A DNA stretch of 15,649 nt, from assembly GCA_964639665.1 (NCBI GenBank), contig CAZXEU010000002.1, positions 1-15,649 of the forward strand, in the 5' to 3' direction. Positions 1 through 7,716 of the stretch are shown here, piece after piece. Source of the DNA: CAZXEU01 sp964639665 (GTDB taxonomy: Bacteria > Bacteroidota > Rhodothermia > Rhodothermales > Bin80). Each line of letters begins with the position of its first letter. Position 1 is the stretch's first letter. The notes under the pieces are model-generated. The model ran no database searches. It was not told where the DNA came from and worked only from the letters and a program-made list of their open reading frames with translations. The translations under genes were made by a program, and so were the position numbers.

Positions 1-1148
1 GCGCAGAAGAGCACAACAAGGACGCCCAGACCCACGTACCACGCGGGCATCTGAACGGAGCGCTGTCCGGCTGTCAGGTACAGCACGAGGCCGGCCATGA
101 GGGGCAGCAGGAGGCCGTTTGCTGCCTGAGCGGCAATGATGATCTGCAGGGGGTCCAGGTCCCATATCGCGAAGACGAGCCCCGCGACCAGCACGGAAAT
201 CCATATGCTACGAAACCGCCATGCATGCCGACTTCGGCTCCAGCCGAATACCTCGCTGATGCCAAGCGCTGCCGCCAGCGGTGCCGTCACGGCCGATGTA
301 ATGCCGGCGGCGAACAGGCCAAGGCCGAAGAGGGTCGTCGCCATCCTGCCGGCTACCGGCTCCAGCAGCGAAGCAAGGTCCGCTATTGAGCTCATTTCGC
401 TTGCGCCTCCCTGCAGCGTGGCTCCGGCAAAGAGAATCGCAATCGATATCAGACCACCGGCCGGCAGGAAGATGGCCATGCCCACCAGCTCCCGGCGCCA
501 GGCTTGGCGAGGGCTCGCGTTGTGCCAGTAATCGTTTGCCGCACTCGCGTGAAGAAACAGGTTGTATGCTACGACGGTCGTTCCCACGAGTGCGAGCGCT
601 GTAACCAGGCTTCCCTCGGGCACGGATGGACTGAATAGTCCGGCCAGCGCTGCACCCCAGTCCACCGGAGCCAGCAGCATGGCAAAGAGGAAAACAATGC
701 TCATGAAGCCCACGAGGCCCGCGAGTACGCGGGTTACCCAGCGCAAGTCCATAGCCAGGATAATGCCGGCGACTGCCGTGAGCGCGACCACGGATGTGGT
801 TCGGGCACCGGATGCGCCGAGAAGCAGCTCCACTCCCGCAGCCGCACCCAGCACGTTGCCTGTTTCAAAGGCCGCTGTGCCGATCCAGAGGCCCAGCACA
901 ACGAGCGCTACGGTTACCAGCCTGATGGCCGGCCTGCGCGCGGCGTCGCGAAGGGCTTCGCCTACTCCCTTTCCGGCCAGTATGCCGCATCCGGCGGTAA
1001 AGGACTGGAGGACGAATGTTGCGCCGACGGCAAAAAGCAGCACCCAGGCGAGGCCGTAGCCGAAGCGGGTGCCGGCTGAGGCGCACGTGAGTACGGTGCC
1101 CGGGCCCACGAAGGCGGCAACAACGACCGAAGATGTCCCGAGCTTCAA
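1..1148 (-). CDS. SLC11/Nramp-family transporter, divergent, C-terminus cut by window edge
   Basis: Integral membrane transporter of the Nramp (SLC11, LeuT-fold) family; 382 codons are visible and the frame stays open to position 1. Reading the minus strand gives a chain of hydrophobic helices. TM1 carries GPGT (residues 15-18) followed by an AGTRFGYGLAW stretch, and TM6 carries VVAYNLFLHAS (192-202). These align with the family signatures DPGN and MPHNLYLHS, so the fold assignment is firm. The metal-coordinating Asp and Asn of TM1 and the Met of TM6 are replaced (Gly, Thr, Val), so Mn/Fe transport cannot be assumed and the substrate is unknown. The start is taken as TTG at 1148, because no ATG or GTG precedes TM1 after the in-frame TGA at 1167-1169. 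It lies 18 nt downstream of korB and in the same frame, with a GAGG overlapping the korB stop. It is probably co-transcribed with korAB. The TTG start is inferred. Confidence 0.85.
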   Translation of the reverse strand, partial: MKLGTSSVVVAAFVGPGTVLTCASAGTRFGYGLAWVLLFAVGATFVLQSFTAGCGILAGKGVGEALRDAARRPAIRLVTVALVVLGLWIGTAAFETGNVLGAAAGVELLLGASGARTTSVVALTAVAGIILAMDLRWVTRVLAGLVGFMSIVFLFAMLLAPVDWGAALAGLFSPSVPEGSLVTALALVGTTVVAYNLFLHASAANDYWHNASPRQAWRRELVGMAIFLPAGGLISIAILFAGATLQGGASEMSSIADLASLLEPVAGRMATTLFGLGLFAAGITSAVTAPLAAALGISEVFGWSRSRHAWRFRSIWISVLVAGLVFAIWDLDPLQIIIAAQAANGLLLPLMAGLVLYLTAGQRSVQMPAWYVGLGVLVVLFC

Positions 1149-1166
1149 GGCAGCGCTGTACGGACC

Positions 1167-2264
1167 TCAGTCTATAGTCCAGGTGTCACCGGCCCGCAGC
1201 AGCTTGTCGAGCTCGCCCTTGCCCTTCCTGCTTGTAATGTCGTCGATCTGGCTGTGAAGAAGCTCCTCGTACGTCGGTCGCTTTTCGCAGAAAAACACGC
1301 CGAATGGCCGGGGAAGCTCGGGCTGGGCAAACATGCGGCTGGCGATGCTTGCCAGCTCCATGGAAGTCTCGTCGTATGCCAGGGCATCATCGGCGGACCA
1401 GTTCCCGTCCGTCAGATCTATGGACACCGGACGGAATCCGTCTAGCCGCACGGCCTTTCGGCCGCCATCATAGATCATGGGTTTGCCGTGCTCCAGGAAT
1501 ACGCACCGCTCGGCCTTGGTGGCCTTCTCCGTGAACTCGAAAAAGGCGCCGTCATTGTAGATGTTGCAGTTCTGGTATATCTCCACCATGGACACACCTT
1601 TGTGTGTGTGAGCGCGCTTCATGATAGCCGCCAGGTGCCGTGGATCCCGGTCCATCGTACGGGCCACGAATGTAGCTGACGCTCCAAGGGCCAGGGAGAC
1701 GGGATTGAACGGCTGCGCAAGCGACCCGAATGGTGTGCTCTTGGTCACCTTGCCCATTTCCGAGGTGGGGCTGAATTGCCCCTTGGTCAATCCATAAATC
1801 TGGTTGTTGAAAAGCAGAATCTGAACGTCGAGGTTGCGGCGCAGGATGTGAATGAGATGGTTGCCTCCGATGGAGAGCGCGTCGCCGTCGCCGGTTACGA
1901 TCCACACATCGAGATCCGGTCGCGCAGCCTTGAGACCCGTCGCAATGGCGGGAGCCCGACCATGGATCGTGTGCATGCCGTACGTATTCATGTAGTAGGG
2001 AAACCGGCTTGAGCAACCTATACCACTGATGAATACCAGTTTTTCGCGGGCAATGCCGAGCTCGGGCATAAGACGCTGGATGGTAGCAAGAATGGCATAG
2101 TCCCCGCAGCCGGGACACCAGCGCACGTCCTGATCGCTCGCGAAATCCTTCCTTCGCAGCCGCGGCGGACCGCCATTGGAAGGCGGAGCCTTCGGGCGCA
2201 ACGGCATTCTGGCACGCTTGGCCCCGAAGCCGGGAGGCAGGCTAGGCTTGTTTTTTTCCGGCAT
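1167..2264 (-). CDS. korB: 2-oxoacid:ferredoxin oxidoreductase, beta subunit (KorB type)
   Basis: Beta subunit (365 aa) of a two-subunit 2-oxoglutarate/2-oxoacid:ferredoxin oxidoreductase. It binds thiamine pyrophosphate and a 4Fe-4S cluster in the cytoplasm and passes electrons from oxidative decarboxylation to ferredoxin. Visible motifs are CPGCG (50-54), GIGCSSR (81-87), the TPP/Mg motif GDGDALSIGGNH (125-136), NNQIYGLTKGQ (153-163) and a later QNCNIYND cysteine, the likely fourth cluster ligand. The first 40 or so residues are a Pro- and Arg/Lys-rich extension before the core. ATG at 2264 was chosen because it lies 14 nt after the korA stop; the frame is open upstream to 2354 but that part overlaps korA and reads as non-native sequence. 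No strong Shine-Dalgarno is visible, so coupling to korA is plausible. Substrate preference (2-oxoglutarate versus other 2-oxoacids) cannot be fixed from sequence alone. Confidence 0.95.
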   Translation of the reverse strand: MPEKNKPSLPPGFGAKRARMPLRPKAPPSNGGPPRLRRKDFASDQDVRWCPGCGDYAILATIQRLMPELGIAREKLVFISGIGCSSRFPYYMNTYGMHTIHGRAPAIATGLKAARPDLDVWIVTGDGDALSIGGNHLIHILRRNLDVQILLFNNQIYGLTKGQFSPTSEMGKVTKSTPFGSLAQPFNPVSLALGASATFVARTMDRDPRHLAAIMKRAHTHKGVSMVEIYQNCNIYNDGAFFEFTEKATKAERCVFLEHGKPMIYDGGRKAVRLDGFRPVSIDLTDGNWSADDALAYDETSMELASIASRMFAQPELPRPFGVFFCEKRPTYEELLHSQIDDITSRKGKGELDKLLRAGDTWTID

Positions 2265-2278
2265 CACTACTGTCTGGA

Positions 2279-4174
2279 CTAGGCCTGTTCGAACAGCGCC
2301 ATGATGGCATCCTCGACTTCCCTGGCCTTGAAGGGTTGGCCCCGTACCTTGCAAAGCGGTACAAAGGGGAGAAGGAAGCGGTCGCGGAGCATGCGAATGA
2401 GCTGCCCCTTGTTCAGTTCGGGTACCAGGATGCGGTCGTACCTGCCGACAATGGCCCCCAGGTCAGGCGGCAGCGGATTGACAAAGCGCAATTGGACGCT
2501 AGCCGCCCGAATCCCGCGGAGGCGGACGCGGCTGACCGCCTCCTCGATTGCCCCGCGCGTGGACCCCCAGCCAATGACAAGTGCGGATCCGTCAGGATCT
2601 CCGTGTACTGCCGTGGGAGAAATCATCTGCGTGACGCGCTCCACCTTTTCCGCACGCAAGTCCGTCATGCGCTGATGATTGTCCGGATCGTACGACACGT
2701 TGCCCGTCTCGTCTTCCTTTTCCAAACCACCGATTCGGTGCTCCAGACCTGCCGTTCCCGGTTTGGCCCACGGTCTGGCAAGCGTCAGGGCGTCACGTAC
2801 GTACGGCAGGAAGCTTGACTCGCCGCTGGTCCTGGCATTTGGTTGCGTAGTAAAACTCACATTGAACGGAGACAATGCTTCAGGATCCGGAATGCGCCAC
2901 GGCGCGGATCCATTGATCACGTACCCGTCCGCCAGAAGTATCACCGGGGTCATGTAACGGACGGCCACGCGACTCGCTTCGTAAGCAGTCACGAAGCAGT
3001 CCTCCGGCGTCGAAGCCGCAAGTATGGGAAGGGGAGCCTCCCCGTTTCGGCCATACATCGCTTGCAGCAGATCGCTCTGTTCGGTCTTCGTCGGAAGGCC
3101 GGTGGAAGGACCGCCGCGCTGCACACCGATGACAACCATGGGCAATTCCGCTATCACGGCCAGGCCGATAGCCTCTTGCTTCAGGGCCAGCCCTGGACCG
3201 CTGGTAGCACATACCCCCAGAGCGCCTCCGAAACTTGCGCCGATGGTTGCACCCATGGCGGCAATCTCGTCCTCCGCCTGGAAGGTCATGACGCCAAAAT
3301 TCTTGTATCGGCTGAGTTCGTGAAGCAGCTCGGATGCCGGCGTAATGGGGTAGCTGCTGTAGAACAGGTCGAGACCGCTCCTTTCGCTGGCGGCCACAAG
3401 ACCCAGCGTTAGCGCCTGGGCGCCGCGAATCGCACGGTAGAGGCCGGGATCAAGCTTGGCGGGCTCGACCTCGTACTGCACGACGAAGTCTTCCGTGGTC
3501 TCGCCAAAGTGGAATCCTTTCTTGAGCGCATGAATGTTGGCGTCCCGTATTGCCGGGATCTTTGCAAACTTGGCAGAGAGCCAGTCAATCGCAGGTTGCA
3601 TCGGCCGGGAATACAGCCACAAGGCAAGACCGAGCGCAAACATGTTCTTGCTTCGGTCAACCGACTTCTTGTCCAGCCCGCGGTCCTTCAGGGCCTCCTG
3701 TGTCATCCGGGACAACTCTACCTGGAACACCTGGTATTCCTTCCAGGCTTCTGCATCGTCGAGCGGATTGATTCCGTCGTAGCCCGCCAGCTTCAGGTTT
3801 TGCCTCGTGAAAGCATTCACGTTCACCATGATGGCTCCGCCGCGACGGACCCGGTGCAGATTCACCTTGAGCGCCGCAGGGTTCATCGCAACGAGCAGAT
3901 CCACCTCGTCGCCCGGCGTGTGAATATTGACGGATCCGAAGTGGAGCTGGAAGCCGCTGACGCCGTAGGTAGTGCCGGCAGGTGCTCGAATCTCCGCAGG
4001 GAAATCAGGCAATGTAGCCAGGTCATTCTGTGCCAGAGCTGTGGCGAGAGTAAACTGCGAGCCGGTCAGCTGCATGCCGTCGCCGGAATCACCCGCGAAG
4101 AGGATGGTGGCCTCTTCCAGAGTGCGAACCTTTTTCTCTGTAACAGTCCTGCCTTGACCCCTTTCCCGGTTCAT
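2279..4174 (-). CDS. korA: 2-oxoacid:ferredoxin oxidoreductase, fused gamma-alpha subunit (KorA type)
   Basis: Large subunit (631 aa) of the KorAB enzyme. An N-terminal gamma domain (about residues 20-200, GDSGDGMQLTG at 28-38) is fused to the alpha domain, as is usual for the KorAB type. The alpha part shows YPITPASE (275-282), QAEDEIAAMG (299-308), the TSGPGLALKQE loop (324-334) and GGPSTGLPTKTEQ (354-366), then a C-terminal domain. These are the standard pyrimidine-binding and substrate-loop motifs of the 2-oxoacid oxidoreductase family. It forms a heterotetramer with the product of the gene that follows 14 nt downstream. No ferredoxin-like delta subunit is present, which fits the two-subunit class found in aerobes and Bacteroidota. 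ATG at 4174 is the first start after the divergent intergenic region shared with apaG; a downstream GTG at residue 11 is a possible alternative. No copy of the TATCTT box precedes it. Confidence 0.96.
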   Translation of the reverse strand: MNRERGQGRTVTEKKVRTLEEATILFAGDSGDGMQLTGSQFTLATALAQNDLATLPDFPAEIRAPAGTTYGVSGFQLHFGSVNIHTPGDEVDLLVAMNPAALKVNLHRVRRGGAIMVNVNAFTRQNLKLAGYDGINPLDDAEAWKEYQVFQVELSRMTQEALKDRGLDKKSVDRSKNMFALGLALWLYSRPMQPAIDWLSAKFAKIPAIRDANIHALKKGFHFGETTEDFVVQYEVEPAKLDPGLYRAIRGAQALTLGLVAASERSGLDLFYSSYPITPASELLHELSRYKNFGVMTFQAEDEIAAMGATIGASFGGALGVCATSGPGLALKQEAIGLAVIAELPMVVIGVQRGGPSTGLPTKTEQSDLLQAMYGRNGEAPLPILAASTPEDCFVTAYEASRVAVRYMTPVILLADGYVINGSAPWRIPDPEALSPFNVSFTTQPNARTSGESSFLPYVRDALTLARPWAKPGTAGLEHRIGGLEKEDETGNVSYDPDNHQRMTDLRAEKVERVTQMISPTAVHGDPDGSALVIGWGSTRGAIEEAVSRVRLRGIRAASVQLRFVNPLPPDLGAIVGRYDRILVPELNKGQLIRMLRDRFLLPFVPLCKVRGQPFKAREVEDAIMALFEQA

Positions 4175-4286
4175 GGCTTCTGCACTGCGATTCGAAATAA
4201 CCTCAACCTCTACTTAACCTGATTGCCAAGGAATGGTTGCAGCGAGCGCCCAGGCCACCCGTACGCTAGGCGATGCAGGCAGTGCT

Positions 4287-4294
4287 TATCTTGT
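4287..4294 (+). promoter_or_regulatory. Candidate -7 promoter element of apaG (TATCTTGT)
   Basis: TATCTTGT begins 30 bp before the chosen apaG start and resembles the Bacteroidota TAnnTTTG element (4 of 6 fixed positions). The 10-mer GCTTATCTTG is shared exactly with the region upstream of the sulfatase, at almost the same distance from the start codon. I found no clear -33 TTTG partner. Its position downstream of ATG 4233 supports the later start at 4317. Confidence 0.4.
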
Positions 4295-4316
4295 GACGAC
4301 TGTCGGTCAAGAGCCA

Positions 4317-4700
4317 ATGGTACCGTACGTAGCCACAACGGAGAAGATCACGGTCACCGTGCGCCCGGTATACCTGGACAGTGAGTCGAGTTTCTTCGAA
4401 AGGCGGTTTGTGTTCGGCTACTTTGTCAGAATCCGTAACGAAGGTTCGGCTCCGGTTCGGTTGCTGCGCCGTCACTGGCGCATCCGCGACGGGTCAGGGC
4501 AGCTGGAGGAAGTCGACGGAGCGGGTGTAATTGGCAAGCAGCCGCTCATTGAGCCGGGAAACGAGCATGTTTACAGCAGTTACAGCGTGTTGAAGACGTT
4601 CTCGGGTTCAATGGAGGGATATTATACCATGGAGCGCAAAGGAGGGAAGCGCTTCAGGGTTACCATACCCCGGTTTGATCTCCGGGCCATGGCCAATTAG
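4317..4700 (+). CDS. apaG: ApaG-family (DUF525) protein
   Basis: ApaG domain protein, a small immunoglobulin-like beta-sandwich of the DUF525 family (127 aa; E. coli ApaG is 125 aa). In enterobacteria it is linked to Co/Mg homeostasis, but its biochemical role remains unclear. Diagnostic stretches are FGYFVRIRNEGSAPVRLL, HWRIRDGSG, VIGKQPLIEPG and GSMEGYY, which match the family core over its whole length. ATG 4317 was preferred to the upstream in-frame ATG 4233 because it gives the canonical length and because a TATCTT promoter-like box lies between the two. It is transcribed divergently from korA and separated from it by about 140 bp. A hairpin follows 48 nt after the stop, before the next gene. 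Identification is confident; cellular function is not established from this window. Confidence 0.93.
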   Translation: MVPYVATTEKITVTVRPVYLDSESSFFERRFVFGYFVRIRNEGSAPVRLLRRHWRIRDGSGQLEEVDGAGVIGKQPLIEPGNEHVYSSYSVLKTFSGSMEGYYTMERKGGKRFRVTIPRFDLRAMAN

Positions 4701-4747
4701 CCGCTCTTAACGCCTTTAGGTGGCTTGCCCAGCAATGGATCCCCGCC

Positions 4748-4764
4748 CCGGGCGACTAGCCCGG
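4748..4764 (+). terminator. GC-rich stem-loop after apaG, possible terminator without U-tract
   Basis: A perfect 6-bp stem CCGGGC / GCCCGG with loop GACTA lies 48 nt downstream of the apaG stop and 62 nt before the candidate GH32 promoter. No T-run follows, so it is not a classical intrinsic terminator. It could stabilise an RNA 3' end or act as a weak terminator. Confidence 0.3.
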
Positions 4765-4825
4765 CAATAGTATCCGGCGCTTTGCCCGTGGTGCCGAAGC
4801 TACATGGGAAGTCATGCGCACGTGG

Positions 4826-4833
4826 TATCTTGG
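4826..4833 (+). promoter_or_regulatory. Candidate -7 promoter element of the GH32 gene (TATCTTGG)
   Basis: TATCTTGG matches TAnnTTTG at 5 of 6 fixed positions and begins 43 bp upstream of ATG 4869. The identical octamer precedes the sulfatase gene. A TTTG lies at 4781-4784, but at 42 bp it is too far away to serve as the usual -33 element. The box supports the start at 4869 over the in-frame ATG at 4725. Confidence 0.4.
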
Positions 4834-4868
4834 GCTCTCTCGGAGCCAGTAATCGACAACATGCTGTC

Positions 4869-6398
4869 ATGCGACTCAGGCGTCTTGTGGCCTGCTTTGC
4901 GCTGATGTCCGCGATGCTGACGAGCCACGCCGCTTCGGCCCAGGAAGCTACGTACCAGGAACTCTTCCGGCCCCAGTACCACTTTTCTCCTGCCATCCAC
5001 TGGATGAATGATCCCAACGGGATGGTGTACTTCGACGGAGAGTACCATCTATTCTACCAGCATAATCCTGAAGGAATCCAGTGGGGCCACATGAGTTGGG
5101 GTCACGCTGTATCTGAAGATCTGGTACACTGGACGCACCTGCCGGTCGGCATTCCGGAAACAGACAGCACGATGGCATTTTCGGGAAGCGCCGTCGTGGA
5201 CTGGGAGAACACGTCGGGCTTTGGCACAGGAGAGGATCCGCCGCTGGTGGCCATCTACACGGCGCACTACACGAATCAGCGCAAACAGGCGCAGTACGTT
5301 GCCTACAGCAATGACCGGGGACGGACCTGGTTGCCCTATGAAGGCAACCCCGTGCTGGATATTGGCATGGCTGACTTCAGGGACCCCAAGGTGTTCTGGT
5401 ACGGGCCCGCGCGCAAGTGGATAATGGTCGTAGCGCTGTCGCTTGAGAGGAAGCTCCACTTCTACGGGTCCGACGACCTCAAGAGCTGGCAGTTGCTAAG
5501 CTCTTTCGGACCGGCTGGCAGCGCAGACGGCATCTGGGAATGCCCCGATCTCTTTGAACTGAACGTGGAAAATGAGCCCGGCACAACGCGCTGGGTGCTT
5601 GAAATTGATCAGGGTAGCGAAGCCGTGGCAGGTGGATCCGGTGGGCAGTACTTCGTGGGAGATTTCGACGGCAGCACGTTTACGGCGGAGCACGCGGACA
5701 CGCGATGGGTCGATTACGGTAAGGACTTCTACGCCGCCGTATCCTGGGCCGATGTGCCCAAAGAAGACGGTCGTACCATCTGGCTTGGATGGCTCAACAA
5801 CTGGTTATATGCGAACAACATTCCGACCCATCCCTGGAGAAGCGCCCAGAGCATACCCCGTTCCCTGTCCCTGCGGCGCATTGACGGCGACTTGCGGATG
5901 GTCCAGCGACCAGTGGAGGAATTGCAGCGGCTGCGGCAGCATCACCGGCGCATGGAAGGGCGGATCCTGGATGGTGAATTGGACCTTGGAACGGAGTATG
6001 CCGGCAAGGCGATGGAAATCGTAGTTGAGCTGGACGTCGCTGGCAGCGAAGAAGTCGGCATGCGCGTGCACACTTCCGCCGACGAGGCCACCACCATAGG
6101 GTTTGACGCAAGGCGCGGGGGGAAATTCGTCGACCGCCGAGGCTCAGGAAATGTCGAATTCCATCCTGCTTTCGCGGGCAGGCACAGTGCGCCGGCGCGA
6201 GCAGAGGGCGGCAGGGTGCGCCTGCATGTATTCGTGGACTGGTCCTCGGTCGAAGTCTTTGCGCAAGACGGCGCGGTTGTGCTCACGGACCAGGTATTTC
6301 CGCGTGCGGACAGCGACGGTTTCGTTCTCTACGCCAAAGGCGGCCAGGCGCGACTCGTTTCGCTGGATGCGTGGAAGCTCTCCTCGATCTGGCGATAA
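4869..6398 (+). CDS. Secreted GH32 beta-fructosidase (levanase/inulinase/invertase type)
   Basis: Glycoside hydrolase family 32 enzyme (509 aa) that hydrolyses beta-fructosidic bonds in sucrose, inulin or levan outside the cytoplasm. Residues 1-24 form a Sec signal peptide (RLRR, hydrophobic core, cleavage after ASA before Q25). The five-bladed propeller holds the catalytic triad: WMNDPNG with nucleophile Asp48 (45-51), FRDP with transition-state Asp172 (170-173) and WECPDL with acid/base Glu224 (223-228). The C-terminal beta-sandwich of GH32 follows, with a VDWSSVEVF motif and the FP...DGFVLYA end. ATG 4869 was chosen because the signal peptide begins there; the upstream in-frame ATG at 4725 would add 48 residues with no secretory character. 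There is no T9SS tail or lipobox, so the product is probably periplasmic. The gene stands alone, without a sugar transporter or fructokinase beside it. It converges on the DUF3500 gene across a 102-bp gap with no strong terminator. Exact substrate cannot be told. Confidence 0.95.
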   Translation: MRLRRLVACFALMSAMLTSHAASAQEATYQELFRPQYHFSPAIHWMNDPNGMVYFDGEYHLFYQHNPEGIQWGHMSWGHAVSEDLVHWTHLPVGIPETDSTMAFSGSAVVDWENTSGFGTGEDPPLVAIYTAHYTNQRKQAQYVAYSNDRGRTWLPYEGNPVLDIGMADFRDPKVFWYGPARKWIMVVALSLERKLHFYGSDDLKSWQLLSSFGPAGSADGIWECPDLFELNVENEPGTTRWVLEIDQGSEAVAGGSGGQYFVGDFDGSTFTAEHADTRWVDYGKDFYAAVSWADVPKEDGRTIWLGWLNNWLYANNIPTHPWRSAQSIPRSLSLRRIDGDLRMVQRPVEELQRLRQHHRRMEGRILDGELDLGTEYAGKAMEIVVELDVAGSEEVGMRVHTSADEATTIGFDARRGGKFVDRRGSGNVEFHPAFAGRHSAPARAEGGRVRLHVFVDWSSVEVFAQDGAVVLTDQVFPRADSDGFVLYAKGGQARLVSLDAWKLSSIWR

Positions 6399-6500
6399 TC
6401 CCCGGCCGGAGACCTGGGTGCGGTCGGAGGCATGCGTTGGGCCCTCCCGGCATGCACTGACGCAACTGTGTGCGCGACCGGTTGCGGATTCGCGGTGCGC

Positions 6501-7658
6501 CTATCGGTGTCCTTCCCGGTAATGGGTCTCCAGCCAGTCTTCCCCGTAATCATTGCCGGGATCGCGCACGATGCTGTGCACATGATTGGCAGCCCCTTGC
6601 CTGCCGCCCACCGCCCGTTCCCGGACGTACTCGATGAGAATGGAAGGCCCGTGGACGCGGTAATAGTAGCGCCCCGAAACGTCATCCGTGGGACCAATCC
6701 ACGCAAACCAGAGACTGTCCAGGCCATCGCTTTCAATCTTGGCCAACTGGCTTTTCGCAGCGTCGTGGTCGGCATTGCGCACGTACTCCTCGATGAGATG
6801 CCAGAGAAGTGTCCGCTGCGCCGGTGAAAGCGCGCTCGCCGCTAGGCCCTGAAATGAAGAGAGCGACGCCTTGCGGCCGGGACCTTCCAGTATGTCCCGG
6901 GGAACGTCCTGCGCAATTATGGCGAGCCTGCGCTGATCGGCGTTCAGGGCCTGCTGCAGCTCGAATCCGCGCTCCACCTCGTGCGATAGGATTCTCCAGC
7001 CGGCATAGGGTCCGCTTTCGATTTCATACGGCTCGGCTCCCAGAAACATGGGAGTGAAGGCCACGCGGTCGTCTGCAACGGTAAACGTGGACGCGAGATG
7101 GTGCCCGTTGATTAGCCATCCCCATTTTGCGTCAGCCGCAGGGTCGCCGAAAACGGAAACCCAATAGTTTTCCGTGGTCCAGCTTTCTACCAGCCTGCGG
7201 AAGCGGCTGTCGCCGGGGTCAAGGCGCTGGCTGGCCTCCGCGCGAAGCACGTCATCGAGCCACATGATGCCGGACAGTTTCAGGTATCCCTGGCTGCTAG
7301 TGGAGGCCCGAATCAGATCATGGAGCCTTCGTCGCTGGTCGCCGGTCAGATCGCCGGTGCGGACACCACCACGCTCAAACATGGAAGCTGGCAGATTACT
7401 CCAGCGCGTGCGCTCTTCTGCATCTGCAAGGTCGAAAGTGGCAGCTTGCCGCTGATCCACCGACAGGGCCTCTAGAAATCGGGCCGCGCTTGCGCGCATC
7501 TGGCTTGCGCTGGAATGTGCATCCAGCGAGCCCGTTTCCTGAACTGGAGTGTCGGGAGACACGACAGCCAGCCGCTTGGCCGAAGGCCTTGCGAATTCGC
7601 CGCAGCCGGCCAGGCTGGCTGTCAGCGGCAGCGTGAAGACAGTGGATGTTCGAAGCAT
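6501..7658 (-). CDS. DUF3500 family lipoprotein
   Basis: Protein of unknown function carrying a DUF3500 domain (385 aa). Family landmarks visible are WGWLINGHH (179-187), FLGAEP (205-210), YRVHGPSILIEY (333-344) and NHVHSIVRDPGNDYGEDWL (358-376). The His-rich GHH and HVH motifs plus conserved acidic residues look like a metal or catalytic site, but that is inference. The N-terminus MLRTSTVF...ASLAGC gives a lipobox with Cys19, so the protein is probably anchored in a membrane facing the periplasm or surface. ATG 7658 was chosen for that reason; an in-frame ATG at 7712 sits only 4 nt from the preceding stop but would bury the signal peptide 18 residues in. It is the third gene of an apparent operon, 58 nt behind the T9SS-exported ASST-like gene. 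That placement hints at a shared extracellular substrate. Confidence 0.88.
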   Translation of the reverse strand: MLRTSTVFTLPLTASLAGCGEFARPSAKRLAVVSPDTPVQETGSLDAHSSASQMRASAARFLEALSVDQRQAATFDLADAEERTRWSNLPASMFERGGVRTGDLTGDQRRRLHDLIRASTSSQGYLKLSGIMWLDDVLRAEASQRLDPGDSRFRRLVESWTTENYWVSVFGDPAADAKWGWLINGHHLASTFTVADDRVAFTPMFLGAEPYEIESGPYAGWRILSHEVERGFELQQALNADQRRLAIIAQDVPRDILEGPGRKASLSSFQGLAASALSPAQRTLLWHLIEEYVRNADHDAAKSQLAKIESDGLDSLWFAWIGPTDDVSGRYYYRVHGPSILIEYVRERAVGGRQGAANHVHSIVRDPGNDYGEDWLETHYREGHR

Positions 7659-7716
7659 GGGACCTGGTGGAAGAAGTTGGCTGTTAATCGTGGGGACCGG
7701 GCATAGCGCCATCGTC

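Noticed and set aside
562..1059. Open frame of 165 codons on the plus strand rich in Ser, Thr, Ala and Pro
   Set aside because: This composition is typical of the reverse complement of a membrane protein; the minus strand encodes the Nramp-family transporter.
4233..4316. 28-residue N-terminal extension of ApaG
   Set aside because: It makes the protein longer than the family norm and overlaps the candidate promoter box.
4725..4868. 48-residue N-terminal extension of the GH32 protein
   Set aside because: It contains the candidate terminator and promoter elements, and the signal peptide starts at 4869.
6461..6486. Inverted repeat CGCAAC / GTTGCG between the convergent GH32 and DUF3500 genes
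   Set aside because: Six-base arms with a 14-nt spacer and no U-tract on either strand; not convincing as a terminator.
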